Assembly: GCA_964588335.1 (NCBI GenBank)
Contig: CAZPOV010000005.1
Span: 124,001 to 188,000, forward strand
Length of the DNA: 64,000 nucleotides
Origin: JAGQZY01 sp964588335
Lineage (GTDB): Bacteria > Bdellovibrionota > Bdellovibrionia > Bdellovibrionales > JAGQZY01
Direction: 5' to 3'
Positions within the stretch are counted from its first letter, which is position 1; the number at the start of each line of letters is the position of its first letter. The notes under the pieces were generated by a model that had not been told where the DNA came from, did not search any database, and was given only the letters and a program-made list of their open reading frames with translations. Shown here piece after piece: positions 34,301 through 44,324 of the stretch. The position numbers and the translations under genes are program-made.

Positions 34301-37242
34301 AAAGTTCCAATCGCTAGGTGGACGGCAATATCGGATTCTTTATCGTAATAGGTCCCGCCCAGTTTGCGGTCCAACTTATATCCCAATTGAATCACGAAGG
34401 CGCCCACTGGTGTGTCGTAACTAAAGCCGAATCCCACGGAATCTCGATAAGGGTCTTCCAAACTGAATTCACCTAAAATGACGGCGCCGCCGTCATAGAA
34501 CACCAAGCCGCCAAAGTTTCCAGAAATAGGAAATCGAAGTTCCGATTTGAATAGGACAAAGGCCGAATCGTCACGGGTAAAGATATCATCGAATCGACAT
34601 TGGCTGGTCTGTTGATCGGGAGTGATCAGACCTTGTTTGATACAAAGCTCTCGCTGCCCTGGCACTGTTTCGGTGGTACCAATTGAAAAGCCTCGGATCG
34701 TTGAACTTCCTCCGAGGAAGAACGATCGCACGGGCGGGACTCCGGAGTCGTCACGACTACTGATATTGCGAAGATATCCACCTCTTAATGAGTTGGTCCA
34801 CACCCATCTCTTGCTTTTGGTGAGAGGGGTGTAGTGAGTGGTCGAGAATGTGGTTCGGTAATAATTGATCTCGCTACGAGCATCGCGACGCAAACCGGTC
34901 ACCGGATCACGACCATCGACATTGGGGTTGTCTCGTGAGCTACCGATAATAGGATCCGAGTATTCAAAATCAATTCGGGTGATGGTTCCATCGGTGGGTA
35001 AGAACTGATCATTGCGATAATCAATTTCTAGCAATGGGCCTGTGGTTCCGATGTTCTGAACTACGATTTCATCGGATTGCTGATTACTATCACTGGCGAA
35101 AAACGATTCTTGATTAACGAAGCCCCAGACGTTGTAGGTGAAACGCCAATGTTTATTAAATTCTTTTTCCGTTGAGAATCTGAGCTCATTGGAAGACCGA
35201 ATAATCGGTTGGCCAAAGTTGAAAGAGTACAGGGCTTGTTCGCGCACCAGTGATACACGACCTCGTAGACGATCTTCAGTTAAATAGGGTTCATAGTAAG
35301 CAAGAGCGACTCGGTTTTGGACATAGTAAACTTGATCCTCGTAGCGCAGATCGACGCGAGCACTCACACCGCGCGCCTTGCCGCCAAGATTGTTATAGAG
35401 TGCGCCGACATAGCCACGGCTAGCCAAACGACCTTCGTTTAGAATACCCACTCCGGACGAAAACAGGCCGGGCTTCCTCTCTTCAACATCGACAACGATG
35501 GTTCGGTTGCCATCTGGAGATCCTTGCTCAAGAGAGCGAATGTCGACTTTACCAAATATACCGGTTCTTTCCAGGCGATCTAAGGAGTTGGTCAAACGTT
35601 CCAAGGTGAGCAAGTCTCCGGCTTTAAAATCAAGCTCACGGATAACAACATACTGCTTTGTCTTTTGGGTGCCATTGACTCGAATCGATTTGACTTTGAT
35701 TTTGGGTCCTTCACTGACCTGATAGACCAAGTCGGCGTAGGGCTGGCCTTTTTTATATTGGATCACTGTTGCATTGCGATTCTTTATTTGAAATTCAAGA
35801 TAGCCTTTGGTGCGATAAAAATTCTCTAATCGATCAAAGCTCTCTTCAACGTCTGCGATGTTCAGCGGCTTATTGGCTTCAATTTTCACGGTTTCCTTAA
35901 GCTCAATATTGCTGAAGGACTTTGACCCTCGAAATAGAATCTGACGAACGTAGGTTAAAATTCCCTCGTCAATTTGAATAGTGATTCGAGCCGTATCTTG
36001 ATCAGTGATTTCAGCATTCACGGACAGCAGTTCGGCGACCAAATGCCCTTGTCTTTTAAGATGAACCACCATAGCTTCAGCGGCGTGTTCAATGTCTTTT
36101 TTTACATAGTAAACCGAGTGCGCTTCTTTTGCTAAAAACTCGTTAAAAAGATCGACGTAGTAAGACTTTTTTCTGGAGATTTTACCGACGACCTCGACGT
36201 CGCCAATACGAATGCGCGGGCCTTCATCTATCTTAAATATAAAGACTCTTTTCTGGGACTCCTCGAAATATCTTTCCGAACTTTTAACTTCAATCTTGGG
36301 GAAGCCGTTTTCTAAATAAGTTTCCAAAACGGCCTCCTCAATTTCAGAGCTGGAATCACTAAGGTAGAGAAACTTACTACCAATTCCACTTTGCTTGAGC
36401 AGATCAAAATGCGAAAAGAACTCATTGCCATGAAAAACAAACTCGTACTGAACGGCATTTGTGATTGTGAATTTTAACTTCACGCGGGTTTTGTTTTGAT
36501 TGAAAATGGTCGCCGTGTTTTGAATTTTAGCTGTAAGAAATCGATTTTCTAGGAGAAGTTCATTCAGTCTCTTCTCGATAACACTGGTGGTTTCTTTCTG
36601 GTAGCTGGTATTTTTAAACTGCGGAATGAGCTCTTTGACTAACTTGTTTAGGTATCTATTTTTTGAGAAAACTTGGACGTCTTCAATAATACAGTAGTCT
36701 GACTCATTGATGTCTATTTTTAAAGTTAAGCCGTCTTCAGTGAGGTTTTTTGAATAGTCCAAGTTAAAGTTGAAGAAGCCAGAGCTTTGATAAAGTTTTT
36801 TAATTTTATCGATAGCCTGCACAATTTCGATATTGCTTAATACCTGACCGGTCTTGATACCCATAGTTTCAATTAACTCTTGTTTGTTGTAAGAAGCGTT
36901 GCCGGTGATTTCAATCTTCTTAAGTTTTATCGACTGCTGAGCCCGAATGACCACCAGTCCGGGTCCAACTTGCTCGGCATAGACGACTTGAAAAAGACCG
37001 TCTTGCGAGATCTCCCGAATGATAGCATCCAAATCGGACAACGATAGGTCTTTGTTTTTGTAGGTTTGAGTCAGTCTTTCAATAATGGGAATTCCGGAGT
37101 TTTTCAACCGATATTGAGCCAACAAACTTTGTGAAAATAAAACAACGCAAACGATACAAAGGAGGTGTTTTAGAATAAATCGAATTCCACAATTCTGTAA
37201 AAAGATCTTTCTGCAATGCGGAATAATTCCTAGCCAACTCAT
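34297..37242 (-). CDS. tamA: Omp85-family outer-membrane assembly protein (TamA/BamA-like, ~7 POTRA)
   Basis: 981 residues from the ATG overlapping the tamB stop (a TTG one codon earlier is possible). A long signal region ends near SLLAQ (~43). About seven POTRA-like repeats span ~45-600, followed by a 16-stranded-type barrel to the final residue F. The IRGF motif (GGSSTIRGFSIGT) corresponds to the conserved VRGF/Y lid-lock loop of Omp85 proteins. Position directly downstream of tamB supports a TamA-like role in outer-membrane protein or lipid transport, but BamA normally has five and TamA three POTRA domains, so this is an expanded family member. Its stop shares TTAA with rsmB. Confidence 0.85.
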   Translation of the reverse strand: MSWLGIIPHCRKIFLQNCGIRFILKHLLCIVCVVLFSQSLLAQYRLKNSGIPIIERLTQTYKNKDLSLSDLDAIIREISQDGLFQVVYAEQVGPGLVVIRAQQSIKLKKIEITGNASYNKQELIETMGIKTGQVLSNIEIVQAIDKIKKLYQSSGFFNFNLDYSKNLTEDGLTLKIDINESDYCIIEDVQVFSKNRYLNKLVKELIPQFKNTSYQKETTSVIEKRLNELLLENRFLTAKIQNTATIFNQNKTRVKLKFTITNAVQYEFVFHGNEFFSHFDLLKQSGIGSKFLYLSDSSSEIEEAVLETYLENGFPKIEVKSSERYFEESQKRVFIFKIDEGPRIRIGDVEVVGKISRKKSYYVDLFNEFLAKEAHSVYYVKKDIEHAAEAMVVHLKRQGHLVAELLSVNAEITDQDTARITIQIDEGILTYVRQILFRGSKSFSNIELKETVKIEANKPLNIADVEESFDRLENFYRTKGYLEFQIKNRNATVIQYKKGQPYADLVYQVSEGPKIKVKSIRVNGTQKTKQYVVIRELDFKAGDLLTLERLTNSLDRLERTGIFGKVDIRSLEQGSPDGNRTIVVDVEERKPGLFSSGVGILNEGRLASRGYVGALYNNLGGKARGVSARVDLRYEDQVYYVQNRVALAYYEPYLTEDRLRGRVSLVREQALYSFNFGQPIIRSSNELRFSTEKEFNKHWRFTYNVWGFVNQESFFASDSNQQSDEIVVQNIGTTGPLLEIDYRNDQFLPTDGTITRIDFEYSDPIIGSSRDNPNVDGRDPVTGLRRDARSEINYYRTTFSTTHYTPLTKSKRWVWTNSLRGGYLRNISSRDDSGVPPVRSFFLGGSSTIRGFSIGTTETVPGQRELCIKQGLITPDQQTSQCRFDDIFTRDDSAFVLFKSELRFPISGNFGGLVFYDGGAVILGEFSLEDPYRDSVGFGFSYDTPVGAFVIQLGYKLDRKLGGTYYDKESDIAVHLAIGTF

Positions 37243-40200
37243 CAATCAAACTCCACACGATATTCTAAATCAACACCAAAGGGGTTTGATTGTCTCACGT
37301 TACTGTTGCTATTGATATTGTTGGTGTCATCAGGGCGGTTGGTAATTCGAAAAATCGTCGACAGATCGTTATTCAACTCATAGGTGACACGCCCCTCTTG
37401 CTGGTTGGTGTTACCGGTGGTGGCTGACACTGAAACCTGCAGCTTTTTACTGACTTTGCGGCGTAGGGTCACTTTCGGAACGGCGGCGTTGTTTTGGTCA
37501 TCAAACGAAGATGAGAATTGGACATCAACGTCGTATCTTTCTTTGAGTTCTTTCCCGAGTGGGTTATTGCTCAGGAGAGACGTGCCGACCTCAAAGCCCT
37601 GGGCTTCACCGTTGTTGACGCCGGTTCCGTTATTATTGTTAACGCCTGTGGCATTGTTATTCTGATTGAACTGATCGGGGAGAGTACCAAGAGCCAACAT
37701 CGAAACAATTTGGGATTCAGGAAGAGGCGGTTGGCTGGACCAATTCAATACTGGCTTGGAAGCCCGTCCTTGCAGAAACAATTCAATGTCATAACCTTGC
37801 ATTCGAGTCTGGGAGCGTAGAGAAAGTTTTGGGTTTATAGGAGTTTGGCCTTCAAATACGAAACTTGAAGACGTCACTTCAAACTCTTGATCACGGAAGC
37901 GAATAATCGCATTTTCGTCAAAGTGGGCTTCGCCCTTTATTCTTGGAGCATCAATTTTGTCAAAAACCTTGATGTCGCCAAGAATATAGCCTTCAACCAA
38001 GTTATTACGAACTTCCACTGGATTTTTAGTGTGGATATCCAGGTTGAGAATAAGCGGTGAAGTAATTTCTTTTTTCAAGAGCTCTTCAAGTAAGTCGGTG
38101 GACTCGCCACTGCCTCCTTGATCGAAATTGCTATCGATCAGGCCTTCCAGAACATTGTATTCTCCTGCGAGAAGAAAAGGCGGTTTACTACCAGAAAGAC
38201 TAATCGTGCCATTTCCAGAGGTTCGGAATCCATCCGGAAAATTGATGGTGACATTTTCCATGCTGGTATTTACGAAAAGATCGAACTCGCCGTCTCCGGG
38301 AAATTTAACTTCCCCATTGCCAATAACATTGCCGCCAGCCAGTTCTCCTGAAATTGAATTGATTAAGACCCTGTTCTGGTTGAAAAGAATGTCGGCCGAA
38401 AGATTTTCAAACGCATGAGGAAAGCCTGGAAACTTTAAAAAGCTGTCTGTTGTGTAACTCGAGCCGATCAATTTAAAATCTGAATGATTCAAACTGAGCT
38501 CAAGACGAACGGTGCTGTAGCCATCGACCTTTTCAATAAACGGAGCGAATATTTTAAAGAAAGCAATGTTGATTCTGGAGTTGATGATGAATTTCGTTCT
38601 AAATTTCTCGGTGTAGGCTTGATTGACTTTGATGTGTTGCCGATTCCCGATAAAACTAATTTCATTTAAAAATAACTGACCGTTTTTAAGCTCGATATTT
38701 GTCGGAATGGTGGTTTCCATCTTGTTGGATTTGTATTCAAATTTAACATTTCGTATCGTCGATGAAAACTCAGAGTTCCAAAAATTTTTGGTATCAAATT
38801 TACCCGACAGTTCACCTGAGGTATGGATCATATAACTGCGAGTCGCCTCCTCAGAAACCACATACCCGAGCAAGGGAGCGACATCAAATTCCTTAGCATC
38901 CAGGTTGATAAAAATGGATTCGAATGAAGACTCTGGAAAAAGAACCAGAAGCTCTAGATTCTCCGGTATGTTGAATTGTAGATTGGTTTGTTTGTTTGAG
39001 TTGTCGTAACTGAAAATGGCGTCGTCATACTTCTTTTTATTGAAAATTAAATTGGTTATTTCTGCGGATGTTTTGATTGTCGGATTGCCAAGATTGCCTA
39101 AGATCTCTCCCTTGGCAGAGAATTCACCAGAAATAGGTACGTTGTACTCTTTGAGACGTGAAGACAGTTGTAAAAAGCCCTGGTTGACAACAAAAGACAG
39201 TTGGCTCTCTAATTCAGTATCAAGAGTTCCGCGCAATAAAAACTCGGTTTTCTCTTTTTGCAATTTCCCTTCCTGAATGATGATGATCCCATCGACGGCT
39301 TGGGCTTGGACACGAGCTTCATTATAATCTTCTCCGAAGGCCTTACCTTTGAAGAGTCGGGCATCCAATTTAAAATTAAGCTGCGAGATTTCAAAAGGGG
39401 TGTCGAGTTGAATCCGGCCAGATCCAGATCCTAGAAATCGATCTTGCAGGTCAACTTTTTTAAGAATGGCTTGCTGAATATCAGCCATTCGAAAAAATGG
39501 CAGTTGAATGTCGCCAACGATTTTTTCTTTGATAAGATCGACTGTTAATGATCCCTTGTAACGAGTTGACTCAAGACTGCCCTCTAAAGGGTTAAAATAG
39601 AGACTTCCAGATTTGTAGTTAAGAGTCGATTTCATGTTACCAAAAAAATAATTTTCAAATTCAAAATTTTCGGCTTCAATCTCCATTCCAAATACAGCCG
39701 AACGGCTATCACCTGTGGTTGAGCCCTGAGTTTTGGCAATACCCAAAAACTTTAGATCAGCAATCGGGCCAATTTCAGAAAAGTCGAGATGATCACTTTT
39801 ATATTTGATATCAAAGCCTTTTTTGAAGTCGATGGTTCCAGATGATTCGCCATGGGTTTCTTGAAGTTTTGCTTTGGCCTTGTAAGAAATGGCCTTTTCA
39901 GTGATCATCATGGTTCCGGCGATATCAATTTTTTTTGCGGTGACAATATTTTTGCTGCGACCTTTATTTTGAATTTTGAGATCCCTGACTGTCAGGGCGC
40001 CCGGGCATTGGATATCTAAGGTCTTTTCATAAGATCCGTTGCACTTCAGTTGACCTCCGACTTTCAGCCATACTGGAATGTCAGCGATAGTCGATTCTTT
40101 TAAGAAACTATGCAACTGTGCATTTTTGACGTTGAGGTCGGCTGAAATTGTGGTTTTGTCGCCAATATTAACTTTAGCGTTGGAAATCACAACTTTGTTA

Positions 40201-41240
40201 GATCCGGCGAGGTTCGCTGTAATCGAATCGATAACGATATTTTTCTTATTAGGGGCACGGGCCTTGATATTAAAATCACCAATTTTGACTTTACCAACTT
40301 GCATGTTGGCAAAGTCTCCATCGACCTTGGCTGCCACACCGTTTTTTATATTTTTTTGTACAAGTGTGATGTCAGACTTGATCTCTCCCATTATATCGTC
40401 AAAGTAGGAGTTTTTGTGAACAACATTGCTCCATTCTTTGAGGTCTTCAAAGTTGGAGTTGATTCGGGTGTTAACATTCATTTCGGTGATATTGGTGGGA
40501 AGACTGTCGTAAATGAGGTTACCGGAGGCTAAAAAGAAGGAGGTGTCTTTCACAACCTTGATTTTTGATAAAGAAATCGTATTTCGGGTTATCATTACCT
40601 GAAAGTCAGTGAGGAAATTAAGTGACTCCCCTCCAGAAATCGTTCGCACGCCAAAGTTCGGGTCTTTGACTGTCAGCATAAGACTGCTTTTTTCGTTAAA
40701 AGCTTTTATAAATAGATCGTCAGCAGAGATTTTAAGGTCGTTCCCATAATTCAAATTGAGTTTTATATTTTTCACGACCAATTGAGATAGGATGAGCTTT
40801 TTTAGGATCTGATCAAGGTCAAATTGGATGTCTTCCTCTAAAGTACTTTCTTGCGAGGTCTTTTTGATATTCATATCAATTTCAGAGCCTTCAATACTCA
40901 GCAGGCTAAACCAGTATTTACCGATGAGCACGTCCAGTAAGCTGGGTCGAAGGGCGATTTTTTTAATTTTGGGTAACTTATTGAATGCGACTGGGCTTGC
41001 AAATTGGTTGAGTTTCGTTAAATCAGTAATCTCAGCGTCATAGGCTTCAATCTGCAAGGGAATAATTGAAATTTGAACCCGATCAAATTCAATCGCAAAA
41101 GGCAGGTGGTTTTTTGCGTAGTTTTCCGCCCTTCGTTGAATAAATCTTTCCAGCTTTGGCTTTTCCCAAATGTAAAGATAAAGAAAGCCACTGGCTAAAA
41201 GGGCGAGTAAAGAATAAAGAAAAATTCTTTTCTTACTCAA
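37242..41240 (-). CDS. tamB: TamB-family inner-to-outer membrane bridging protein
   Basis: 1332 residues. An N-terminal signal anchor (~5-25) is followed by a very long region of short beta strands, as in the AsmA/TamB lipid-conduit family, and a C-terminal TamB domain (~1000-1330) with the IVSMLALGTLP motif, SLLSNNPLGKEL and KLQVSVSATTG. Start codon TTG inside TTGAGTAA, overlapping the upstream gene by 8 nt. It likely spans the periplasm, moving phospholipid to or assisting assembly at the outer membrane with the adjoining Omp85 protein. Confidence 0.9.
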   Translation of the reverse strand: MSKKRIFLYSLLALLASGFLYLYIWEKPKLERFIQRRAENYAKNHLPFAIEFDRVQISIIPLQIEAYDAEITDLTKLNQFASPVAFNKLPKIKKIALRPSLLDVLIGKYWFSLLSIEGSEIDMNIKKTSQESTLEEDIQFDLDQILKKLILSQLVVKNIKLNLNYGNDLKISADDLFIKAFNEKSSLMLTVKDPNFGVRTISGGESLNFLTDFQVMITRNTISLSKIKVVKDTSFFLASGNLIYDSLPTNITEMNVNTRINSNFEDLKEWSNVVHKNSYFDDIMGEIKSDITLVQKNIKNGVAAKVDGDFANMQVGKVKIGDFNIKARAPNKKNIVIDSITANLAGSNKVVISNAKVNIGDKTTISADLNVKNAQLHSFLKESTIADIPVWLKVGGQLKCNGSYEKTLDIQCPGALTVRDLKIQNKGRSKNIVTAKKIDIAGTMMITEKAISYKAKAKLQETHGESSGTIDFKKGFDIKYKSDHLDFSEIGPIADLKFLGIAKTQGSTTGDSRSAVFGMEIEAENFEFENYFFGNMKSTLNYKSGSLYFNPLEGSLESTRYKGSLTVDLIKEKIVGDIQLPFFRMADIQQAILKKVDLQDRFLGSGSGRIQLDTPFEISQLNFKLDARLFKGKAFGEDYNEARVQAQAVDGIIIIQEGKLQKEKTEFLLRGTLDTELESQLSFVVNQGFLQLSSRLKEYNVPISGEFSAKGEILGNLGNPTIKTSAEITNLIFNKKKYDDAIFSYDNSNKQTNLQFNIPENLELLVLFPESSFESIFINLDAKEFDVAPLLGYVVSEEATRSYMIHTSGELSGKFDTKNFWNSEFSSTIRNVKFEYKSNKMETTIPTNIELKNGQLFLNEISFIGNRQHIKVNQAYTEKFRTKFIINSRINIAFFKIFAPFIEKVDGYSTVRLELSLNHSDFKLIGSSYTTDSFLKFPGFPHAFENLSADILFNQNRVLINSISGELAGGNVIGNGEVKFPGDGEFDLFVNTSMENVTINFPDGFRTSGNGTISLSGSKPPFLLAGEYNVLEGLIDSNFDQGGSGESTDLLEELLKKEITSPLILNLDIHTKNPVEVRNNLVEGYILGDIKVFDKIDAPRIKGEAHFDENAIIRFRDQEFEVTSSSFVFEGQTPINPKLSLRSQTRMQGYDIELFLQGRASKPVLNWSSQPPLPESQIVSMLALGTLPDQFNQNNNATGVNNNNGTGVNNGEAQGFEVGTSLLSNNPLGKELKERYDVDVQFSSSFDDQNNAAVPKVTLRRKVSKKLQVSVSATTGNTNQQEGRVTYELNNDLSTIFRITNRPDDTNNINSNSNVRQSNPFGVDLEYRVEFD

Positions 41241-42261
41241 AACTATCCTCTTTCCATTGTGCTAAAGTTTCAGAGGCCGACTTAAAATTAGGGCGCATTG
41301 AAGCAATCTGGCCCATTAAATCAATGGCTTTTTGCTTTTCTCCCAATTCCCAGTAGGCCACAGATTCGGCGTAGGAGATTGAAAAAAGAGCGTCCGGATA
41401 CTGGGCATATTTCTTTTTAAGAACCTGGCAGTGATCAAGCAGCGACACAAATTGCTTCCCTGAAAATAGGTAGTCAAGTAGCTGCCAGTCTTTTTTTTCT
41501 TCCTCTTCAGTTTGATAAATGAAATCAATGGCTTTGTTGTATTCCCCCATTGAACGAAAGAAATAAGCAAGGTCCCCAGTTCGAACATTTTTAGAATTGA
41601 TAAACTGGTCAGCCTGTGTGGAAAGTGTTGCAAGAAGTGTTTTTTCTTCCTCGGAGAGATGCTCCGGATTCTTGCTTTTTAAAGGTTGGCGATGTTTGTT
41701 GATTTTGGAAAGAACCTTGGTGGCATATTGTTTCTCTTGGTCGGTAATCAAGCGGGCAACATTGAACTCGTTGGGAGAGATTTTCTTCAATTCGTTCATG
41801 TAATGCATATGTTGTTCAGTGAGTCTTTCGGACTGGGCGATTCGTGCCGATGCAATCAGTTCTTGTTTGGTTCGGAGCACCTTCTGTAAAAACCTTTGGC
41901 GGTCTTTGACTTTAAGATCGGTGATTAAGTCTGTCATTGTGGTTGGTCGGCGCGATAGCATTTTTTGTTTTTTAAAATTTTCAACAATTTCTTGAAAAAG
42001 GTCGTCGGCGACTGTCACTCGCGCGTATGTCAAAATACTTAATGCTTTAATCCAAGGTATCTCAAGGATTTGACTTTGCAAGTCGACAGCAAAGAGATAC
42101 AGGAAAAGTTTGTGTTGTCGGCCGTGGAAAAGAAAATTGTAAATTTCTGTTTTCTCTTCGGGGTAAATATCGATCCACTCGGTTCGCAATTGGGCGCGGA
42201 GGGCTTTCTCATCATGGTCTTTGAGAAAGGTTTTAATAGCTTGTTTCCAAACACTCGACAA
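41233..42261 (-). CDS. TPR-like helical protein of unknown function
   Basis: 342 residues, almost entirely helical, no signal peptide or membrane segment. Two or three TPR-like helix pairs occur near the C-terminus (GEYNKAIDFIYQ, GEKQKAIDLMGQIASMRPNF). A basic, coiled-coil-like region is in the middle (~110-210). Start TTG; no ATG is available near the conserved beginning. It overlaps the tamB start, so it is probably the first gene of the tamB-tamA operon and may act with them, which is inference. Confidence 0.6.
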   Translation of the reverse strand: MSSVWKQAIKTFLKDHDEKALRAQLRTEWIDIYPEEKTEIYNFLFHGRQHKLFLYLFAVDLQSQILEIPWIKALSILTYARVTVADDLFQEIVENFKKQKMLSRRPTTMTDLITDLKVKDRQRFLQKVLRTKQELIASARIAQSERLTEQHMHYMNELKKISPNEFNVARLITDQEKQYATKVLSKINKHRQPLKSKNPEHLSEEEKTLLATLSTQADQFINSKNVRTGDLAYFFRSMGEYNKAIDFIYQTEEEEKKDWQLLDYLFSGKQFVSLLDHCQVLKKKYAQYPDALFSISYAESVAYWELGEKQKAIDLMGQIASMRPNFKSASETLAQWKEDSFE

Positions 42262-42395
42262 AGTTGTACCTCAGGTTGCAGATCCCGTATGGGGCTATCT
42301 ATATTATTGAAGGAAAAGCGCTGGTTGTCTGCTAATGCGCGTCAATGTGGGCTTTGGTCACTCTGTTAAAAGTCTTAAGCCCTTTTGGCAGGCCG

Positions 42396-42959
42396 CTAGG
42401 AGTTTGCTCGTTCCATGTACTCGCCCGTGCGAGTGTCGACTTTTAGCACATCACCTTCGTTGATATGCAGAGGAACTGTGACCGTTAGTCCAGTTTCGAG
42501 GGTGGCTGGTTTGGTAGCACCTGTGACCGTGTTGCCTTTAAGTCCAGGATCGGTTTGGGTCACCTTGAGTTTGACCGTATTGGGTACATCAATACCAATG
42601 GCCCGGTCATTAAAAAACATCACACTCACTTCAAGATTTTCAATCAGATAATACTGATTATCGCCAAGATCTTCTTCTTGAATGGAATGCTGATTGTAGT
42701 TTTCTTTGTCCATGAAGTGGAAGCCATTTTCATCTTTGTACAAGTACTGACAGTCGCGGGTCATGACGTCGGGGACACCAAATTTTTCGCCCGACTTGAA
42801 AGTCTTTTCCAAATTTGATCCCGTTAACATATTCTTCATTTTGGTGCGGGTGAATTGGTTTCCTTTGCCGGGTTTTACATGTTGAAAATCAACTATGGCA
42901 TAAGGTTGATCGTCGATTAGAATTTTTAGACCTTTTTTAAAATCAGAAGTTGAATACAT
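42396..42959 (-). CDS. efp: Translation elongation factor P
   Basis: 187-residue three-domain EF-P that rescues ribosomes stalled on polyproline. KOW-like domain I contains the modified-loop motif KPGKGNQF, the candidate modified lysine being K32; domains II and III show the conserved DVPNTVKLKV and VPLHINEGDVLKVDTRTGEYMER. A GAGG element 5 nt upstream of the ATG fits as a ribosome-binding site. Modification enzymes (epmA/epmB or others) are not in the window. Confidence 0.97.
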   Translation of the reverse strand: MYSTSDFKKGLKILIDDQPYAIVDFQHVKPGKGNQFTRTKMKNMLTGSNLEKTFKSGEKFGVPDVMTRDCQYLYKDENGFHFMDKENYNQHSIQEEDLGDNQYYLIENLEVSVMFFNDRAIGIDVPNTVKLKVTQTDPGLKGNTVTGATKPATLETGLTVTVPLHINEGDVLKVDTRTGEYMERANS

Positions 42960-43001
42960 GAAAACCTCACGGAAAGTGCACTGAGTCTGTCAATTCCGGC
43001 T

Positions 43002-43757
43002 TTAAGGGTCAATATTCTTGCGCTGTTCGATGCGTTGCAGCCACTTTTGATAAAAATGTTTTTTAAACTGTAGAAATTGAAGGGCGGGGTTCTCTTCTTC
43101 TTGGGTCTCATTTTTGGGAGTTTCGCCAAGGGCTTTCATCAAAATATCTTGGCGTTTTTGTAGGGCGTCGGAATCGGGCCATTGTAAAAGGGCGGCTGTG
43201 GCTATTTCCAGGGCGTTGTGCCGGTCGCCATAATTGATAAAACTTTCCACCAAGTGTAATGCATCATCTTCGGAGGGAAGCTTGTGGACCCAATGATCGT
43301 AGCCGTCGACACTGAACGATTCGGTCCCAGATTCGGTGGGAATGTTATCGAGAAACTCCCACTTTTTGACCGTTTTTATGATGGCTTCATCGTTGGGTTT
43401 TAAAATCAGTAACTTTTTAAAGGTCTTCAATGCCGCCGGGTGGTTGCGCATTTTTAAATAGCAATGCCCCAAGATTTTTAGGGCTAAAATATTTTCAGGC
43501 TTTAAAGCTGTTGCTTTCACCAAAAACTTTGCGGCTTGACGAAAATCTTTGATTTCAAAAAGAACTTTGGCATGGGCGACCAAGCCGGAGACGTATTCGG
43601 GGTTGTGTTTCACACCTCGGGTGGTCACTTCAAGAGCTTCCTCGAGGAGCCCCATTTGTCGGTAGGCCTCGGCCAGGCTGGCGAAAACCGGAGAGCGTGG
43701 ATCTTTCAACAATACCAGCTGTAGTTCTTCAATTTTTTTGGGGTCATACTGACTCAT
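43002..43757 (-). CDS. TPR-repeat protein
   Basis: 251 residues, no signal peptide. At least three TPR repeats are clear (DPRSPVFASLAEAYRQMGLLEEAL region, VSGLVAHAKVLFEIKDFRQAAKFL, ILALKILGHCYLKMRNHPAALKTF), and a fourth near NYGDRHNALEIATAALLQWP. The rest is charged helix. Such proteins scaffold complexes; no partner can be named. It is divergent from ruvC with 60 nt between them and precedes efp by about 42 nt. Confidence 0.75.
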   Translation of the reverse strand: MSQYDPKKIEELQLVLLKDPRSPVFASLAEAYRQMGLLEEALEVTTRGVKHNPEYVSGLVAHAKVLFEIKDFRQAAKFLVKATALKPENILALKILGHCYLKMRNHPAALKTFKKLLILKPNDEAIIKTVKKWEFLDNIPTESGTESFSVDGYDHWVHKLPSEDDALHLVESFINYGDRHNALEIATAALLQWPDSDALQKRQDILMKALGETPKNETQEEENPALQFLQFKKHFYQKWLQRIEQRKNIDP

Positions 43758-43817
43758 GTCATGATTTTTTCACCATTTAGGTGTGAATGCAATGGAGTTC
43801 TAGGTTAGGATCGAGCT

Positions 43818-44324
43818 ATGAAAGTTCTTGGTATCGACCCTGGGACTCTCAATTTAGGCTGGGGGTTCATAGAATCAAAAGATGGTAAATCTTGGCAGCA
43901 GGTGGAGCACGGCAGTCTGCATGTGCCACAAAAAATGCCATTTTATGAGCGCCTGCATGTTCTTGATGAGGGTCTTGCTGAAATTTTTAAAACATACTCT
44001 CCGGATGCGGCTGTCATCGAGAAGATCTTCCTTGGAAAAAGCGTCGATAGTGCTTTTAAATTGGGGCATATCCGCGGTGTTTGTGCGGCGCGCTGTGGGC
44101 GCCATGGGGTCGAAGTCGTGGAGTACGGTCCGCGAACAGTTAAAATGCAAATCACCGGGTCAGGAGGCGCTGACAAGGCTGTTGTTCGGCAGTTTCTTTA
44201 TCAGCAACTGGGCTTGAAAAAGACCAATAAAAGTTTGGATGCCACCGATGCGTTAGCCCTCGCATTTTGTCACTTTTTGCATAATAGTATCAGAAGCAAA
44301 CACAAGGGGATGCGGCTGCGATGA
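43818..44324 (+). CDS. ruvC: Holliday junction resolvase RuvC
   Basis: 168-residue RNase-H-fold endonuclease that symmetrically cuts Holliday junctions. The catalytic acids are visible: the first in LGIDPGT, one in VIEKIF, and the C-terminal DATDALALA. Start ATG. Its stop overlaps the ruvA start (ATGA). The ruvC-ruvA-ruvB order is complete here, which is normal in many bacteria. Confidence 0.96.
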   Translation: MKVLGIDPGTLNLGWGFIESKDGKSWQQVEHGSLHVPQKMPFYERLHVLDEGLAEIFKTYSPDAAVIEKIFLGKSVDSAFKLGHIRGVCAARCGRHGVEVVEYGPRTVKMQITGSGGADKAVVRQFLYQQLGLKKTNKSLDATDALALAFCHFLHNSIRSKHKGMRLR

